Part shown: positions 16,437-25,497 of the stretch, piece after piece
Layout: each line of letters starts with the position of its first letter
How positions within the stretch are numbered: the first letter of the stretch is position 1
Assembly: GCF_017351175.1 (NCBI RefSeq)
Contig: NZ_JAFMPN010000006.1
Location: forward strand, 124,001-188,000
Direction: 5' to 3'
Length of the DNA: 64,000 nt
From: Desulfovibrio sp. Huiquan2017
GTDB taxonomy: Bacteria; Desulfobacterota; Desulfovibrionia; Desulfovibrionales; Desulfovibrionaceae
Made by a program: the position numbers and the translations under genes
The notes under the pieces: generated by a model
The model's input: the letters and a program-made list of their open reading frames with translations, nothing else
What the model was told of the DNA's origin: nothing
Database searches by the model: none

Positions 16437-18257
16437 ATGCAACTCAACGCCGTGCTGCCTCCGCGCCGCAGCCTCCACCGAAAGATCGACCTCCCCGAGA
16501 TGCTGACCAATTGCCTGCTGGCTGCCTGCCAATACACGGCGTTCAAACGGCTGACGGGCTGGAAGGGCATGGCCATCTGCCCCCGGTCGCCCCGGGCCTG
16601 GACCATGAAGGTCCGCGCCCGGCCGGGCGTGTTCGGCCTGGCAGTCGAAGACGATCGGGAAGACGACCGGGGCAGTCACGCCCGCCTCGGCGTGTACTAT
16701 TTCCCCGCGCCCGGGGAACCGCTCCTGGAGAGCATGTCCCTGGCCGCCCACCTCGCCTCGGCCCGCCCTGGCTACATGGAGATCGTGCGCCGCTTCACGG
16801 CCATGGGCGAATGGGCCGTTCCCTTCCGCATGGGCACGCTGTCGGCCTCCCTGACCCCGGACGAAAACGGGCTGGTTCTTCGATGCGACGCCCTCGACAG
16901 GAAACTGAGCATTGCGCGGGACGGACTGGTCACCCCGGAAGGCAAATGGGTGCTCCGGCCCGGCGAGGCCGAGGAAGACTATCCCGCCCACGAGATCGCC
17001 TTGGATATCGTCCTGGTGCTGGCCGCCGCGATCACGAAAAGCCTGGAGGAGCAGCCCCGCCGCGTCGGGTGCAGCCGGACCCCGGCCCTCGGCATGGCCT
17101 ACGGCAACGACGGCGGCCGCACATCCGTGGACGACGGCATCGAAAGAATCGGCGACCTGTTTTGCTGGGGCGAGGCAAAGGCCCTGGCGAACCTGGCCTC
17201 GCCCCTTCTGACCAATTGCGAAGTCACCGCCGGCCCCGAATCCAGGACCGACCTGCCCGCCCCGCTGGACGATGCGCTGTTTTGGAAGACCCACGATCTC
17301 CAGGCGCTTTCCCAGGACCAGGCCTTCGCCCCGGCCTTCGACAGCCGCCCCGGCCTGATCGTGCTCAGCGGATTCCTCGGTTCGGGCAAAACCACGTTTC
17401 TCAACCAGTTGCTGGAGTACCACGCGGCCCGCGATGAACTGGTCGCCATCATCCAGAACGAGATCGGCCAGACCGGCGTGGACGGCAAGTTGCTGGAAGG
17501 CGACGATTCCATCGTGGAACTGGACGAGGGATGCGTGTGCTGCACCCTGGCGGGCAATCTTTCCAAGGGGATCGAACAGCTCAAGGCCCGGTTCTCCCCC
17601 AAGATCATCGTGCTGGAATCCACCGGCCTGGCCAACCCGTTCAACATCCTGCACGAACTGGAGACCCTGCGTCCCCTGGTCCGCCTGGACTCGATCACCA
17701 CCCTGGTGGACGCGGCCAACGCGCCGAGCCTGCTGGCCGAACATGAGATCGCCCGCGATCAGGTCGCGGCGGCGGACACCATTTTGCTCAACAAATGCGA
17801 CCTGGCGGACAAAGCCGCCCTGGAACGCCTGCGTGCGACCCTGGGCGAACTGAACCGACGGGCCGTCATCGTGGAAACGGTCTTCGGGGCCGTCAATCCG
17901 GGCTACCTGTACGACACGGACCCGTTCGAGCAGCGGATCGCCCTCCCGTGCATGCCGGGCAAGAAGCACCATACCCACGACCATGAGGGATTCTCGTCGA
18001 GACGGTTCGCATTCCCGTTCGCCCTCGACCGCGCACGGCTGCTGGACGCGCTGGACGGACTGCCCGACTCGGTGTTCCGGCTCAAGGGCATCGTCCGCCT
18101 TGCGGACTCCCCTCTTCCCGAAGTGGTCCAGTACGTCTGCGGCCGCCATGAACTCTCCCCGCTGGGCGACGACTTCACCGAGGAGGGGTTTCTGGTGGCC
18201 ATCGGAAAAGAGATGAATCTTACCCGGCTTGAGGAGCTGGAAGGAGCAAGCGCATGA
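16437..18257 (+). CDS. COG0523 (CobW/ZNG-like) metallochaperone GTPase with large N-terminal extension
   Basis: The C-terminal half of this 606-residue protein is a G3E GTPase of the COG0523 group: P-loop GFLGSGKTT (near 310), the metal-binding CXCC motif CVCC in DEGCVCCTLAGN (near 362), ESTGLANP, and the LLNKCDLAD guanine-recognition motif, followed by the HHTHDH metal-binding stretch and a CobW C-terminal domain. Such proteins insert or deliver metals, often zinc. The first 290 or so residues are not part of the usual 320-400-residue family; they contain LTNCLLAACQYTAFKRLTGW and several Cys but no domain I recognise. It lies after an exported metalloenzyme, and GAGGA precedes the ATG. Overlaps exbB by 4 bp. 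Confidence 0.87.
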   Translation: MQLNAVLPPRRSLHRKIDLPEMLTNCLLAACQYTAFKRLTGWKGMAICPRSPRAWTMKVRARPGVFGLAVEDDREDDRGSHARLGVYYFPAPGEPLLESMSLAAHLASARPGYMEIVRRFTAMGEWAVPFRMGTLSASLTPDENGLVLRCDALDRKLSIARDGLVTPEGKWVLRPGEAEEDYPAHEIALDIVLVLAAAITKSLEEQPRRVGCSRTPALGMAYGNDGGRTSVDDGIERIGDLFCWGEAKALANLASPLLTNCEVTAGPESRTDLPAPLDDALFWKTHDLQALSQDQAFAPAFDSRPGLIVLSGFLGSGKTTFLNQLLEYHAARDELVAIIQNEIGQTGVDGKLLEGDDSIVELDEGCVCCTLAGNLSKGIEQLKARFSPKIIVLESTGLANPFNILHELETLRPLVRLDSITTLVDAANAPSLLAEHEIARDQVAAADTILLNKCDLADKAALERLRATLGELNRRAVIVETVFGAVNPGYLYDTDPFEQRIALPCMPGKKHHTHDHEGFSSRRFAFPFALDRARLLDALDGLPDSVFRLKGIVRLADSPLPEVVQYVCGRHELSPLGDDFTEEGFLVAIGKEMNLTRLEELEGASA

Positions 18258-18844
18258 ATATCCTGCAACAAGGCGGCGTCATGATGTGGCCGCTGCTGGT
18301 CCTGTCCGTGGCGGCCCTGGCCGTCATCCTGGAACGGTTCGTGGTCTTCACCACCAGCCGGTTTCCCTCCCCGTCCACGCTGGACGGGCTGCTGGAGACG
18401 TTCCGCACCCAGGGCCGCGACGCGGCCGCTCTCAAGGGCGCGGAAACGGCCCCGGCCTTCGGCGCCTTTTTCCAAGCCTGCTTCTCGGAAAGCGGCAACG
18501 GCCGGGAAGCGGCCATCCAATCCGCCGGGGACGATATCCTCTTCCGGTTCAATGCCCGGCTCGACTTCCTGTCCACCGCCGCGGCCACGGCCCCGCTCAT
18601 GGGGCTGCTGGGCACGGTGCTCGGCATGATCAACGCCTTTTCCCGGCTTTCCTCCTCGGGCGACGTGGACATCACCGTGCTGGCCGGAGGCATCTGGCAG
18701 GCCCTGCTGACCACGGCCGCCGGGTTGTGCATCGCCATCCCGGCCGTGCTGGCACACCGCTGGTTCTGCCGCGAATACGACAAGATCGCCCATGCCATGC
18801 AGCACACGGCGCGGCTGGCGGCCATCCGGGATACGGCGTCATGA
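18254..18844 (+). CDS. exbB: MotA/TolQ/ExbB-type proton channel protein
   Basis: The 196-residue protein begins with a membrane segment (MMWPLLVLSVAALAVILERF) and has the two later segments characteristic of ExbB: the TAAATAPLMGLLGTVLGMI block near 110-130 and a third near 150-170 (LLTTAAGLCIAIPAVLAHRWF). ExbB with ExbD uses the proton motive force to energise TonB. It overlaps the GTPase gene (ATGA) and exbD (ATGA). The channel motif P-L-x-G-L-L-G-T is intact. Assignment to ExbB rather than TolQ follows from the downstream ExbD and TonB-like genes and absence of tolA/tolB. Confidence 0.92.
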   Translation: MNILQQGGVMMWPLLVLSVAALAVILERFVVFTTSRFPSPSTLDGLLETFRTQGRDAAALKGAETAPAFGAFFQACFSESGNGREAAIQSAGDDILFRFNARLDFLSTAAATAPLMGLLGTVLGMINAFSRLSSSGDVDITVLAGGIWQALLTTAAGLCIAIPAVLAHRWFCREYDKIAHAMQHTARLAAIRDTAS

Positions 18845-19275
18845 TCGACTTCAAGCGGCACGCGCCCAGACCGGCCGCCCCGGACATCACCCCGCTCCTG
18901 GACGTCGTCTTCATCCTGCTGATCTTCTTCGTTGTTTCGGCTGTCTTCACGGCCAAGGGCGTGGACATCGAGCTGCCCCAGGCCGAGACGGCCCGGGCCG
19001 TGACCGGCAAATCCATGGAGATCGAGCTCAAGGAGGACGGCTCCATCCTCTGCGACGCCGCGCCGGTCACCCTGCACGACCTGACCCACCTGTTGCGCAA
19101 TACCATCGACCGCCCGCTTCCCCTGCAACCGGATCACATCCTGTTGAAATCCGCGCCCGGGGCCCGGGTGGAACGGTTTGTCCGGATCGTGGACCTGGTA
19201 CGCAAGGCCGGGTTCAACAACCTGATCATAGCAACCAACACCCGCCCCAACCAGGATGGCGAGGCGGACCGATGA
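18841..19275 (+). CDS. exbD: ExbD/TolR-type biopolymer transport protein
   Basis: The 144-residue protein has a short cytoplasmic N-terminus, the single membrane helix with its essential Asp (ITPLLDVVFILLIFFVVSA, Asp near 24) and a periplasmic domain, the normal ExbD design. The ATG at 18841 overlaps the exbB stop by 4 bp, and its own stop overlaps the next start by 4 bp. It should couple proton flow through ExbB to the TonB-like protein. Confidence 0.92.
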   Translation: MIDFKRHAPRPAAPDITPLLDVVFILLIFFVVSAVFTAKGVDIELPQAETARAVTGKSMEIELKEDGSILCDAAPVTLHDLTHLLRNTIDRPLPLQPDHILLKSAPGARVERFVRIVDLVRKAGFNNLIIATNTRPNQDGEADR

Positions 19276-19799
19276 CTTCCGCCCGGACCATATGGGCCTG
19301 CGTGGTCATCTCTCTGTGCCTGCACTGGTTCGCGCTGGAACGGCACTGGGCGCACACCCCCGAGCCGGCCGGGGAAAGCATCGTCATCCCGGCCGACTTC
19401 GACCTCTCGGTGGGCGCTTCGAGCGGGACCGGGCTGGCCCTGGAACAGGGATTTTCCCCCGATACGGAAAAAACCGACCACGAGGACACGCTCAGGCGGC
19501 TTCGGCGGCAGGCCCTGAAGCGCTTCCTGGCCCAGGTTCACGGCGCCGTGGAACAGCGCAGACGGCCGCCGGGCAGCGACCTCGCCGATCTGATCGGCAA
19601 CGCCCGCTACCGATTCCACATCCGTCCCGACGATACCTTTTCGGAGATCGTCCTGCTCCACTCCTCGGGAAATCCCAAGCTCGACGCCGCGGCCCGGCGG
19701 GCCATCGAATCCGCCAGCGGCGCGGTCGAACGCCCGGCCCTCCTCAAGGGCCAATCCTGGACCATCGTCATCACGGTGAAGTATCAATACTCCCTCTGA
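19272..19799 (+). CDS. TonB-like energy-transducing protein
   Basis: The 175-residue protein has an N-terminal membrane anchor (TIWACVVISLCLHWFAL), a periplasmic middle with an Arg-rich helix (LRRLRRQALKRFLAQVHGAVEQ) and a C-terminal TonB-type domain in which the segment YRFHIRPDDTFSEIVLLHSSGNPKLDAA and the final VITVKYQYSL fit the family's beta strands. The usual long Pro-rich spacer of TonB is nearly absent, so the reach across the periplasm would be short. No TonB-dependent receptor is encoded nearby. Start chosen from the 4-bp overlap with exbD. Confidence 0.82.
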   Translation: MTSARTIWACVVISLCLHWFALERHWAHTPEPAGESIVIPADFDLSVGASSGTGLALEQGFSPDTEKTDHEDTLRRLRRQALKRFLAQVHGAVEQRRRPPGSDLADLIGNARYRFHIRPDDTFSEIVLLHSSGNPKLDAAARRAIESASGAVERPALLKGQSWTIVITVKYQYSL

Positions 19800-19902
19800 G
19801 GACGGACGCCTCGCGGCCTGCGCGGCACTTTAATCCTTGCGTGCATAGTTGTTGCTCCTTATGGTGGCGCTCCTAAATCGACAGGCATGGGAGGCACAAA
19901 AC

Positions 19903-20766
19903 ATGAGCATGCAACTGCGGTCGCTGACTGACACTCTGGGGTGGAATATTTTTCTGTTGACGCTGGGGTCGGTGGTCTACGTCATCGGCTACAACGGCAT
20001 CGCCGCGCACCACGACTTTGTGCCGGGATCGTTGTACGGCCTGGCCGTGGTGGGCAATAACGCCATGCCGGGGCTCTCATTGTCGAACTGGTACATACTC
20101 CTCAACGCCCCCCTGTTCTTCCTGGCCTGGAAAGGCGTGAGCCGACGGTTCTTCCTTCTGAACCTCTACAGCATGCTGACCATAGCCCTGCTGACCGCCT
20201 ATCTGCGCTGCGACTTCGGCATCCGGGCGGACGTATACTCGGCCATCGCCGCGGGGGCCCTCATGGGAGCCGGGTGCGGGCTCATCTTTCGCACCTACGG
20301 CGGCGGAGGCGGCCTGGACGTGCTGGCCGTGATCCTGAACAGGAAATACGGCCTGCGCTTCGGCGTCTTCTATTTCGTGGTCAACGCCCTGGTCATGACC
20401 ACAGCCCTCAAGCGCTTCAGCCCGGACATCATCGTCGCCTCGCTGGTCATGCTGTTCATCAGCTCGGTGGTCACGGAATACGTCCTTTCCCTGTTCAACC
20501 AACGCAAGGCCGTCCGTATCCTGACCCGCAAGGGGGATGCGGTCGTGCAGTTCCTCACCCATGTACGCAAACAGCACGCCACGGTCTTTCCCGGCAAGGG
20601 AGGCTACTCCGGCATCAACGTGGACATGATCCTCTCGGTCACGGACAGGCTGCGCCTGCGCTCGCTGGAACAGGCCGTCTTCGACATCGACCCCGAGGCG
20701 ATCATCGTCGTGGAGAACACCTTCAGCGTCACTGGAGGCTCCGTGGGACTGCGCAAGAAGTATTGA
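19903..20766 (+). CDS. YitT-family membrane protein (DUF161 and DUF2179)
   Basis: From the ATG at 19903 (GGGAGG eight bases upstream) the product is 287 residues. Six membrane segments in the first 195 residues contain the family motif FVPGSLYGLAV and the glycine-rich TYGGGGGLDVLAVIL segment; the last 85 residues form the cytoplasmic DUF2179 domain (GKGGYSGINVDMIL; DPEAIIVVENTFSVTGG). YitT proteins are widespread and their substrate is not established. The gene follows the TonB-like gene by 103 bp in the same direction and may have its own promoter. Confidence 0.88.
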   Translation: MSMQLRSLTDTLGWNIFLLTLGSVVYVIGYNGIAAHHDFVPGSLYGLAVVGNNAMPGLSLSNWYILLNAPLFFLAWKGVSRRFFLLNLYSMLTIALLTAYLRCDFGIRADVYSAIAAGALMGAGCGLIFRTYGGGGGLDVLAVILNRKYGLRFGVFYFVVNALVMTTALKRFSPDIIVASLVMLFISSVVTEYVLSLFNQRKAVRILTRKGDAVVQFLTHVRKQHATVFPGKGGYSGINVDMILSVTDRLRLRSLEQAVFDIDPEAIIVVENTFSVTGGSVGLRKKY

Positions 20767-20933
20767 TCACCGAACGGAAGCGCCGCATGCGAACCCGCCA
20801 ACGCCCGGCTGAGCCGAGGCCGGGGAGTTCCCCTGCGCGCATCGAAATGCAACGGAAGCCGAACCGAGCAAAGGTCCCGCCGCCCCGGACCGCCGGAGCG
20901 AGTCGAGCCTCCTGCCGGTAGCCGCAGACAGAT

Positions 20934-21938
20934 TTACTTCATCTTGCGCACGGAATCACGCTCGACAAGCCGGGGCTCGATCCTGATGACCCGTCCCTTG
21001 CTCCGCTTGCTGCTCAGGCGATCAATGAGCGTGTCCACGGCCATGGCCGCAATCTTGCTTGTGGATTGGTGGATCGTCGTGAGCGGCGGGGTCATGTAGC
21101 GTGCGATGTAGATATCGTCGTACCCGACAATGGACAGGTCCCGGGGGATACGCACCCCGATCCGGGCGGCCTCGTTGATGACGCCAAGCGCCATCATGTC
21201 GTTGCACACGAAAAGGGCCGTCGGCCGGGAAGGCCGCGCCATCAATTGCCGCAGGGCGCGGATACCGCCGCCGCAATCATAGTCGCCCTCGACGATCCAT
21301 TCCTCGCGAACGGGCAAGCCTGCTTCATCCATGGCCGAGCGCAACCCTTCGAGCCGCTCACTGGCGGACCGGCGCCCCATCGGGCCGGTTACGCACCCGA
21401 TTTCCGTATGGCCCATCTCAATGAGATGCCGAACGGCCATGTAGCCGCCGTCGGGCGAGTTGTCGTATATCCGATCGACATTGTCCGACTCCGGCCCCCA
21501 ATCGAAAACAACGGTCGGAGTGGGCCGCTCGGCTTCGAGCAGGCGGAGAATATCGTCGTTCACCTCGCTGCAAAGAAGCAACAGCCCGTCCACCCGCTTC
21601 TCCTCAAGGGCATCGAGGTTCGCCTCCATGCGCTTCACATCGCCTTCGGTGTTGCACAGGAAAAGCGTATATCCCCGCTCGTAGCACCGCCTTTCCACGG
21701 CGTGGACCACTTCCGCAAAAAACGGGTTCCGGCTGGCGGTGACCAGCATGCCCAAGGTATTGGTGGTCTGCACCTTCAAGCTGCGGGCGATGGAGGAAGG
21801 ACGATAATTCAGTTCGCGAACGGCGGCATCGACCCGTTGACGCGTGTCCTCGCGGACGAATCGGGTCTTGTTCAGGACGTGAGAGACCGTTGATGTCGAC
21901 ACCCGTGCGAGTTTTGCAACATCCTTGATGGTCGACAT
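20934..21938 (-). CDS. rbsR: LacI-family transcriptional repressor, ribose operon
   Basis: The 334-residue protein has a LacI helix-turn-helix and hinge (IKDVAKLARVSTSTVSHVLN; YRPSSIARSLK) and a periplasmic-binding-protein-like effector domain. Gene order after the ribokinase and transporter genes identifies it as RbsR. Without ribose it should bind the CpG-centred repeats upstream of rbsB (26477-26500), which resemble LacI/PurR-type sites. It is the last gene of its own operon, 6 bp after rbsK. Confidence 0.92.
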   Translation of the reverse strand: MSTIKDVAKLARVSTSTVSHVLNKTRFVREDTRQRVDAAVRELNYRPSSIARSLKVQTTNTLGMLVTASRNPFFAEVVHAVERRCYERGYTLFLCNTEGDVKRMEANLDALEEKRVDGLLLLCSEVNDDILRLLEAERPTPTVVFDWGPESDNVDRIYDNSPDGGYMAVRHLIEMGHTEIGCVTGPMGRRSASERLEGLRSAMDEAGLPVREEWIVEGDYDCGGGIRALRQLMARPSRPTALFVCNDMMALGVINEAARIGVRIPRDLSIVGYDDIYIARYMTPPLTTIHQSTSKIAAMAVDTLIDRLSSKRSKGRVIRIEPRLVERDSVRKMK

Positions 21939-21944
21939 GATTGA

Positions 21945-22871
21945 TTATCCGTTGTCTTTGATGAATCTGTCCACTTCCGCGCGGTAGGGAATGGACGTTT
22001 GTGCGCCGAGCCTGGTTACGGAGATGGCAGCCGCGGCATGGGCGAAACGAACGGCCCCGGCCATATCAAGGCCCTGTTGCAAGGCCGCGACGAGCGCCCC
22101 GTTGAAGGTATCACCGGCGGCAGTCGTGTCAACTGGTGCGACCTCATATCCCGGGACACGCCGGGAAACCCCGGCGGTACTCAAAAAAGCTCCATTCCCG
22201 CCAAGAGTGATGATGACCGTTTCAACTCCCTTGTCGTGCAAAACCCCAGCAGCCAGTCTCGCATCGGATTCCGTCGCGACCCTGACGCCCGTAAGCAGTT
22301 CCGCCTCGGTTTCGTTGGGCGTTATCACACTCACATCGGCAAGCAGCGAATCAGCCAGAGGCTGAGCCGGAGCCGGATTGAGCACCACAGTCACGCCGTA
22401 TTCCCGCGCCTTTCGAGCGGCCAACTCGATGGTCGCCAACGGGCTTTCCAACTGCATCAAAATGGTATCGGCCCTCTGCAGCAACTCCAGGCGCGGCCCC
22501 AACACGTCAGGCGTCAGGCAACCGTTGGCCTCGGGCGAGATGACAATGGAATTCTCGCCGCCCGCCGCGATCTGGATGAGCGCAATCCCTGTGGGCGTAT
22601 CGGGCACGACCCTGACCGCCGCCGTATCAATGCCGTCGTCGCGGAAACGCTCCAGGATGCGCACGCCGAAATCATCATCCCCCACGCAGGCGATAAACCC
22701 GACATCCGCGCCGAGTCGCGCCGCAGCCACGGCCTGGTTGGCCCCTTTCCCGCCCGGCAGGACCTGGTAGCCATGGCCGATGACCGTCTCGCCGGGACGG
22801 GGAAAATCCTCCACCCGCAGGATGTGGTCGGCGTTGACGCTGCCCAGGACTATCAACTTTTTTGCAGTCAT
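21945..22871 (-). CDS. rbsK: Ribokinase
   Basis: The 308-residue PfkB-family sugar kinase phosphorylates ribose to ribose 5-phosphate. The start LIVLGSVNADHILRVEDFPR and the GGKGANQAVAAARLGA block are typical ribokinase substrate-binding motifs; the C-terminal PfkB signature VDTTAAGDTFNGALVAAL includes the catalytic Asp of AAGD. The gene starts 4 bp after rbsC in the same operon as the ribose transporter. Confidence 0.95.
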   Translation of the reverse strand: MTAKKLIVLGSVNADHILRVEDFPRPGETVIGHGYQVLPGGKGANQAVAAARLGADVGFIACVGDDDFGVRILERFRDDGIDTAAVRVVPDTPTGIALIQIAAGGENSIVISPEANGCLTPDVLGPRLELLQRADTILMQLESPLATIELAARKAREYGVTVVLNPAPAQPLADSLLADVSVITPNETEAELLTGVRVATESDARLAAGVLHDKGVETVIITLGGNGAFLSTAGVSRRVPGYEVAPVDTTAAGDTFNGALVAALQQGLDMAGAVRFAHAAAAISVTRLGAQTSIPYRAEVDRFIKDNG

Positions 22872-22875
22872 GGCG

Positions 22876-23856
22876 TTACTCGGAAACCTGAATTTTGGTC
22901 AGGAGCCGATTGCGGTAGGTGTCGATAATGACCGCGGCGACGATAATCAGGCCGGTGACGATCTGGCGGGCAAAATCCCCCATGCCGAGCAACAGGAGCC
23001 CGTTGTTGAGCACGCCGATGATGCAGGCCCCCAGGAACGTCCCCACCAAAGAGCCTTTTCCGCCCATCATGCTGGTGCCGCCGATAACGACCGCAGCGAT
23101 GGCATTGAGTTCGAAACCGACGCCGAGAATCGGGCTGGCCATGGAGAGGCGCAGCATATACATGATGCCGGCCACGCCGACACAACCGCCGCAGATGACA
23201 AAGGCCGCGATCTTGTAAAGGATGGTCCGGTGCCCGGAAAGCCGGACAGCTTCCTCGTTGTTGCCAATGGCATAGATCATCCGCCCGAAGACGGACCGGT
23301 TCAGGACGATAGTCCCCAAGATCACGAGGGTCAGGGCCATAATAAAGATGACGGGCAGCCCGAACACGTTCTGCGCGCCCAGGTCGGTAAACACCTCGGG
23401 AAAGCCGAACAGGGTTCTGGAATCACTGATCTGGAGGGCCGCGCCGCGGGCGATGTTGAGCATGCCCAGCGTGACGACGAAAGAATGGATCTTCCAGCGC
23501 TCGCACACGAACCCGTTGAACAGACCGCACAGCGCCCCGACGGCCAGGCTGACGACCACGGCGAGGAAGAAGGCCAGCCCGGGAGACAGGGATTCATTGG
23601 TGAGGGTCAACCCGGCCACGATGGTACAGAGCGCCAGCACGGACCCGACGGAGAGATCGATTCCACCCAACAGAATGACGAACGTCATGCCCACCGCGAT
23701 GACCGTGTTGATGCTGATCTGCGTACAGATATTCATCAGGTTGATGGGCGAGGCGAAATTGGGCGCGACGAGCATGAAGATGACGATGAGCAGCACGAGC
23801 GCCACACCGATACCGGCCTCTCTGAGCAGCAGATATGCAAGTTTCCTGAAATTCAT
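22876..23856 (-). CDS. rbsC: Ribose ABC transporter permease
   Basis: The 326-residue protein has eight to ten membrane segments and the RbsC-type motifs GIDLSVGSVLALC and ALCGLFNGFVCERWKIHSFVVTLGML (given here in pieces: GIDLSVG and FVVTLGM are the key ones) plus GGTSMMGGKGSLVGT near the C-terminus. It forms the membrane channel with RbsA and RbsB. The start codon shares one base with the rbsA stop (TGATG), so translation is coupled. Confidence 0.94.
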   Translation of the reverse strand: MNFRKLAYLLLREAGIGVALVLLIVIFMLVAPNFASPINLMNICTQISINTVIAVGMTFVILLGGIDLSVGSVLALCTIVAGLTLTNESLSPGLAFFLAVVVSLAVGALCGLFNGFVCERWKIHSFVVTLGMLNIARGAALQISDSRTLFGFPEVFTDLGAQNVFGLPVIFIMALTLVILGTIVLNRSVFGRMIYAIGNNEEAVRLSGHRTILYKIAAFVICGGCVGVAGIMYMLRLSMASPILGVGFELNAIAAVVIGGTSMMGGKGSLVGTFLGACIIGVLNNGLLLLGMGDFARQIVTGLIIVAAVIIDTYRNRLLTKIQVSE

Positions 23857-25403
23857 CAGAGTCCCCGTTTAACGTGTTCTGTTCCCGATGACGCCGCGTC
23901 ATCCTGGATGTATTCTTCGTATGCCATGGTAAGGATGCGTTCCTGATCGAACTCGTCCCGTGGCAGTTCGCCGGTAATTTTCCCGTCGGAAAAAGCGATG
24001 ATGCGGTGGCAGATGCCCAGCATTTCCGGCAAATCGGACGAGACGATGATGATCGCCTTGCCCGCGGCGGCCAACTTCCAGAGCAGGAGATAAATTTCGT
24101 ACTTGGCGCCGACGTCGATACCGCGCGTCGGCTCGTCAAAGATGAGCACCTCGGCATTCCGGAACAGCCACTTGGCAAGGACCACCTTCTGTTGGTTGCC
24201 GCCGGAAAGGTTGCCCACCCATTGAGAGATGGATGGCGTCTTGATGCCGAGATCGGCCACGAATCGCTCCGCCACCTCCCGCTCCATGTCATGCTGGATG
24301 AAGCCGTGCCGCGCCACACCGGGCAGGTCGGTGAGCGTCATGTTCACGGCGCAGGACATTTCAAGAATGAGCCCCTGATTCTTCCTGTCTTCGGTGAGCA
24401 GGCAAATACTGTTCTCCACTGCGTCGCGCGGCGTTTTGATGGACAGCTTCTTCCCGTGCAGCAGGATCTCGCCGCCATCTTTGGGGTCCGCCCCGAATAT
24501 GGCGCGAACGACATCCGTACGCCCGGAGCCGACCAGCCCGGCCATGCCGAGTAACTCGCCTCGCCGCACCTCGAAGGAGACCGGATGGGGCTTGCCCTTG
24601 CAACGCAAATCCCGCACGCAAAGCAGGGGCTCGCCAACCGCCACGTCGTCCATGAAGGGATACTCCTCGTCCATGGACCGTCCCACCATGAGCTTGACGA
24701 TCTCCGGGATGGAGATATCCCGAGCGACATGCGTGCCCGCATTCTCTCCGTTGCGCAGGACGGATATGCGGTCCCCGATCTCGAAGACTTCCTGCAGATG
24801 GTGGGAAATGAAAATGATGGTCACGCCCTGGGCCTTGAGCTTGGCGACGATGCCGAACAGCATCTCGATCTCCTTGCTGGAGAGCGTCGCCGTGGGTTCG
24901 TCCAGGATGAGCAGCTTGCTCTCGGACGAAATCGCCTTGGCGATCTCAATGAGCTGCATCTGGGCCACACCGAGTAATTCGACCGGCGTCTTGGGGGAGA
25001 CATCCAACCCAACGATATCCAGCAACTCACGAGTCTTGCGATACAGCGTATGGAAATCGACCAGCCCGTACTTCCGGGGCAAATTATCAAAAAAGATATT
25101 CTCCGCCACCGAGAGATAGGAGAGAAGATTGAATTCCTGGTAAACCACACGGATGCCCGCATCCATGGCGTCATGCGGCGTCTGCGGCGCATAGGGCCGC
25201 CCCTGGTAGAGCATCTCGCCAGCATCGGGCTTGTAGATGCCGCACAGGACTTTGATGAGGCTCGACTTGCCCGCTCCGTTTTCACCCACCAGGACATGCA
25301 CCTCGCCCTTCCTGATGTCGAGATCGACGTCGTTCAAAGCGACGACGCCGGGGAACTGCTTGGTAATACCTCGAAGTTCTATGATATTTTCACTTGTAGC
25401 CAT
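23856..25403 (-). CDS. rbsA: Ribose ABC transporter ATP-binding protein (two ABC domains)
   Basis: The ATG at 25403, five bases after GGGAG, is preferred to a GTG four codons upstream. The 515-residue protein has two ABC modules as expected for sugar importers: Walker A GENGAGKSSL in the first with ILDEPTATL, and in the second the degenerate P-loop GLVGSGRTDV with signature LSGGNQQK and LIFDEPTRGIDVGA. It energises ribose uptake through RbsC. The asymmetric second P-loop is normal for the family. Confidence 0.95.
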   Translation of the reverse strand: MATSENIIELRGITKQFPGVVALNDVDLDIRKGEVHVLVGENGAGKSSLIKVLCGIYKPDAGEMLYQGRPYAPQTPHDAMDAGIRVVYQEFNLLSYLSVAENIFFDNLPRKYGLVDFHTLYRKTRELLDIVGLDVSPKTPVELLGVAQMQLIEIAKAISSESKLLILDEPTATLSSKEIEMLFGIVAKLKAQGVTIIFISHHLQEVFEIGDRISVLRNGENAGTHVARDISIPEIVKLMVGRSMDEEYPFMDDVAVGEPLLCVRDLRCKGKPHPVSFEVRRGELLGMAGLVGSGRTDVVRAIFGADPKDGGEILLHGKKLSIKTPRDAVENSICLLTEDRKNQGLILEMSCAVNMTLTDLPGVARHGFIQHDMEREVAERFVADLGIKTPSISQWVGNLSGGNQQKVVLAKWLFRNAEVLIFDEPTRGIDVGAKYEIYLLLWKLAAAGKAIIIVSSDLPEMLGICHRIIAFSDGKITGELPRDEFDQERILTMAYEEYIQDDAASSGTEHVKRGL

Positions 25404-25450
25404 CCGCGCTCCCACTCAGGGCATACCGAAAATGCGTCGAAAAACGATCC

Positions 25451-25481
25451 AAAAAGGCAGCGGGCACAAAGGCCCGCTGCC
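25451..25481 (-). terminator. Intra-operon terminator/attenuator between rbsB and rbsA
   Basis: On the minus strand a 10-bp stem (GGCAGCGGGC with GCCCGCTGCC, 25456-25465 and 25472-25481) is followed by five T residues. It lies 17 bp after the rbsB stop. Partial termination here would give more binding protein than transporter ATPase, the usual stoichiometry of such systems. Confidence 0.85.
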
Positions 25482-25497
25482 ATGATTCGCCGCAGGC

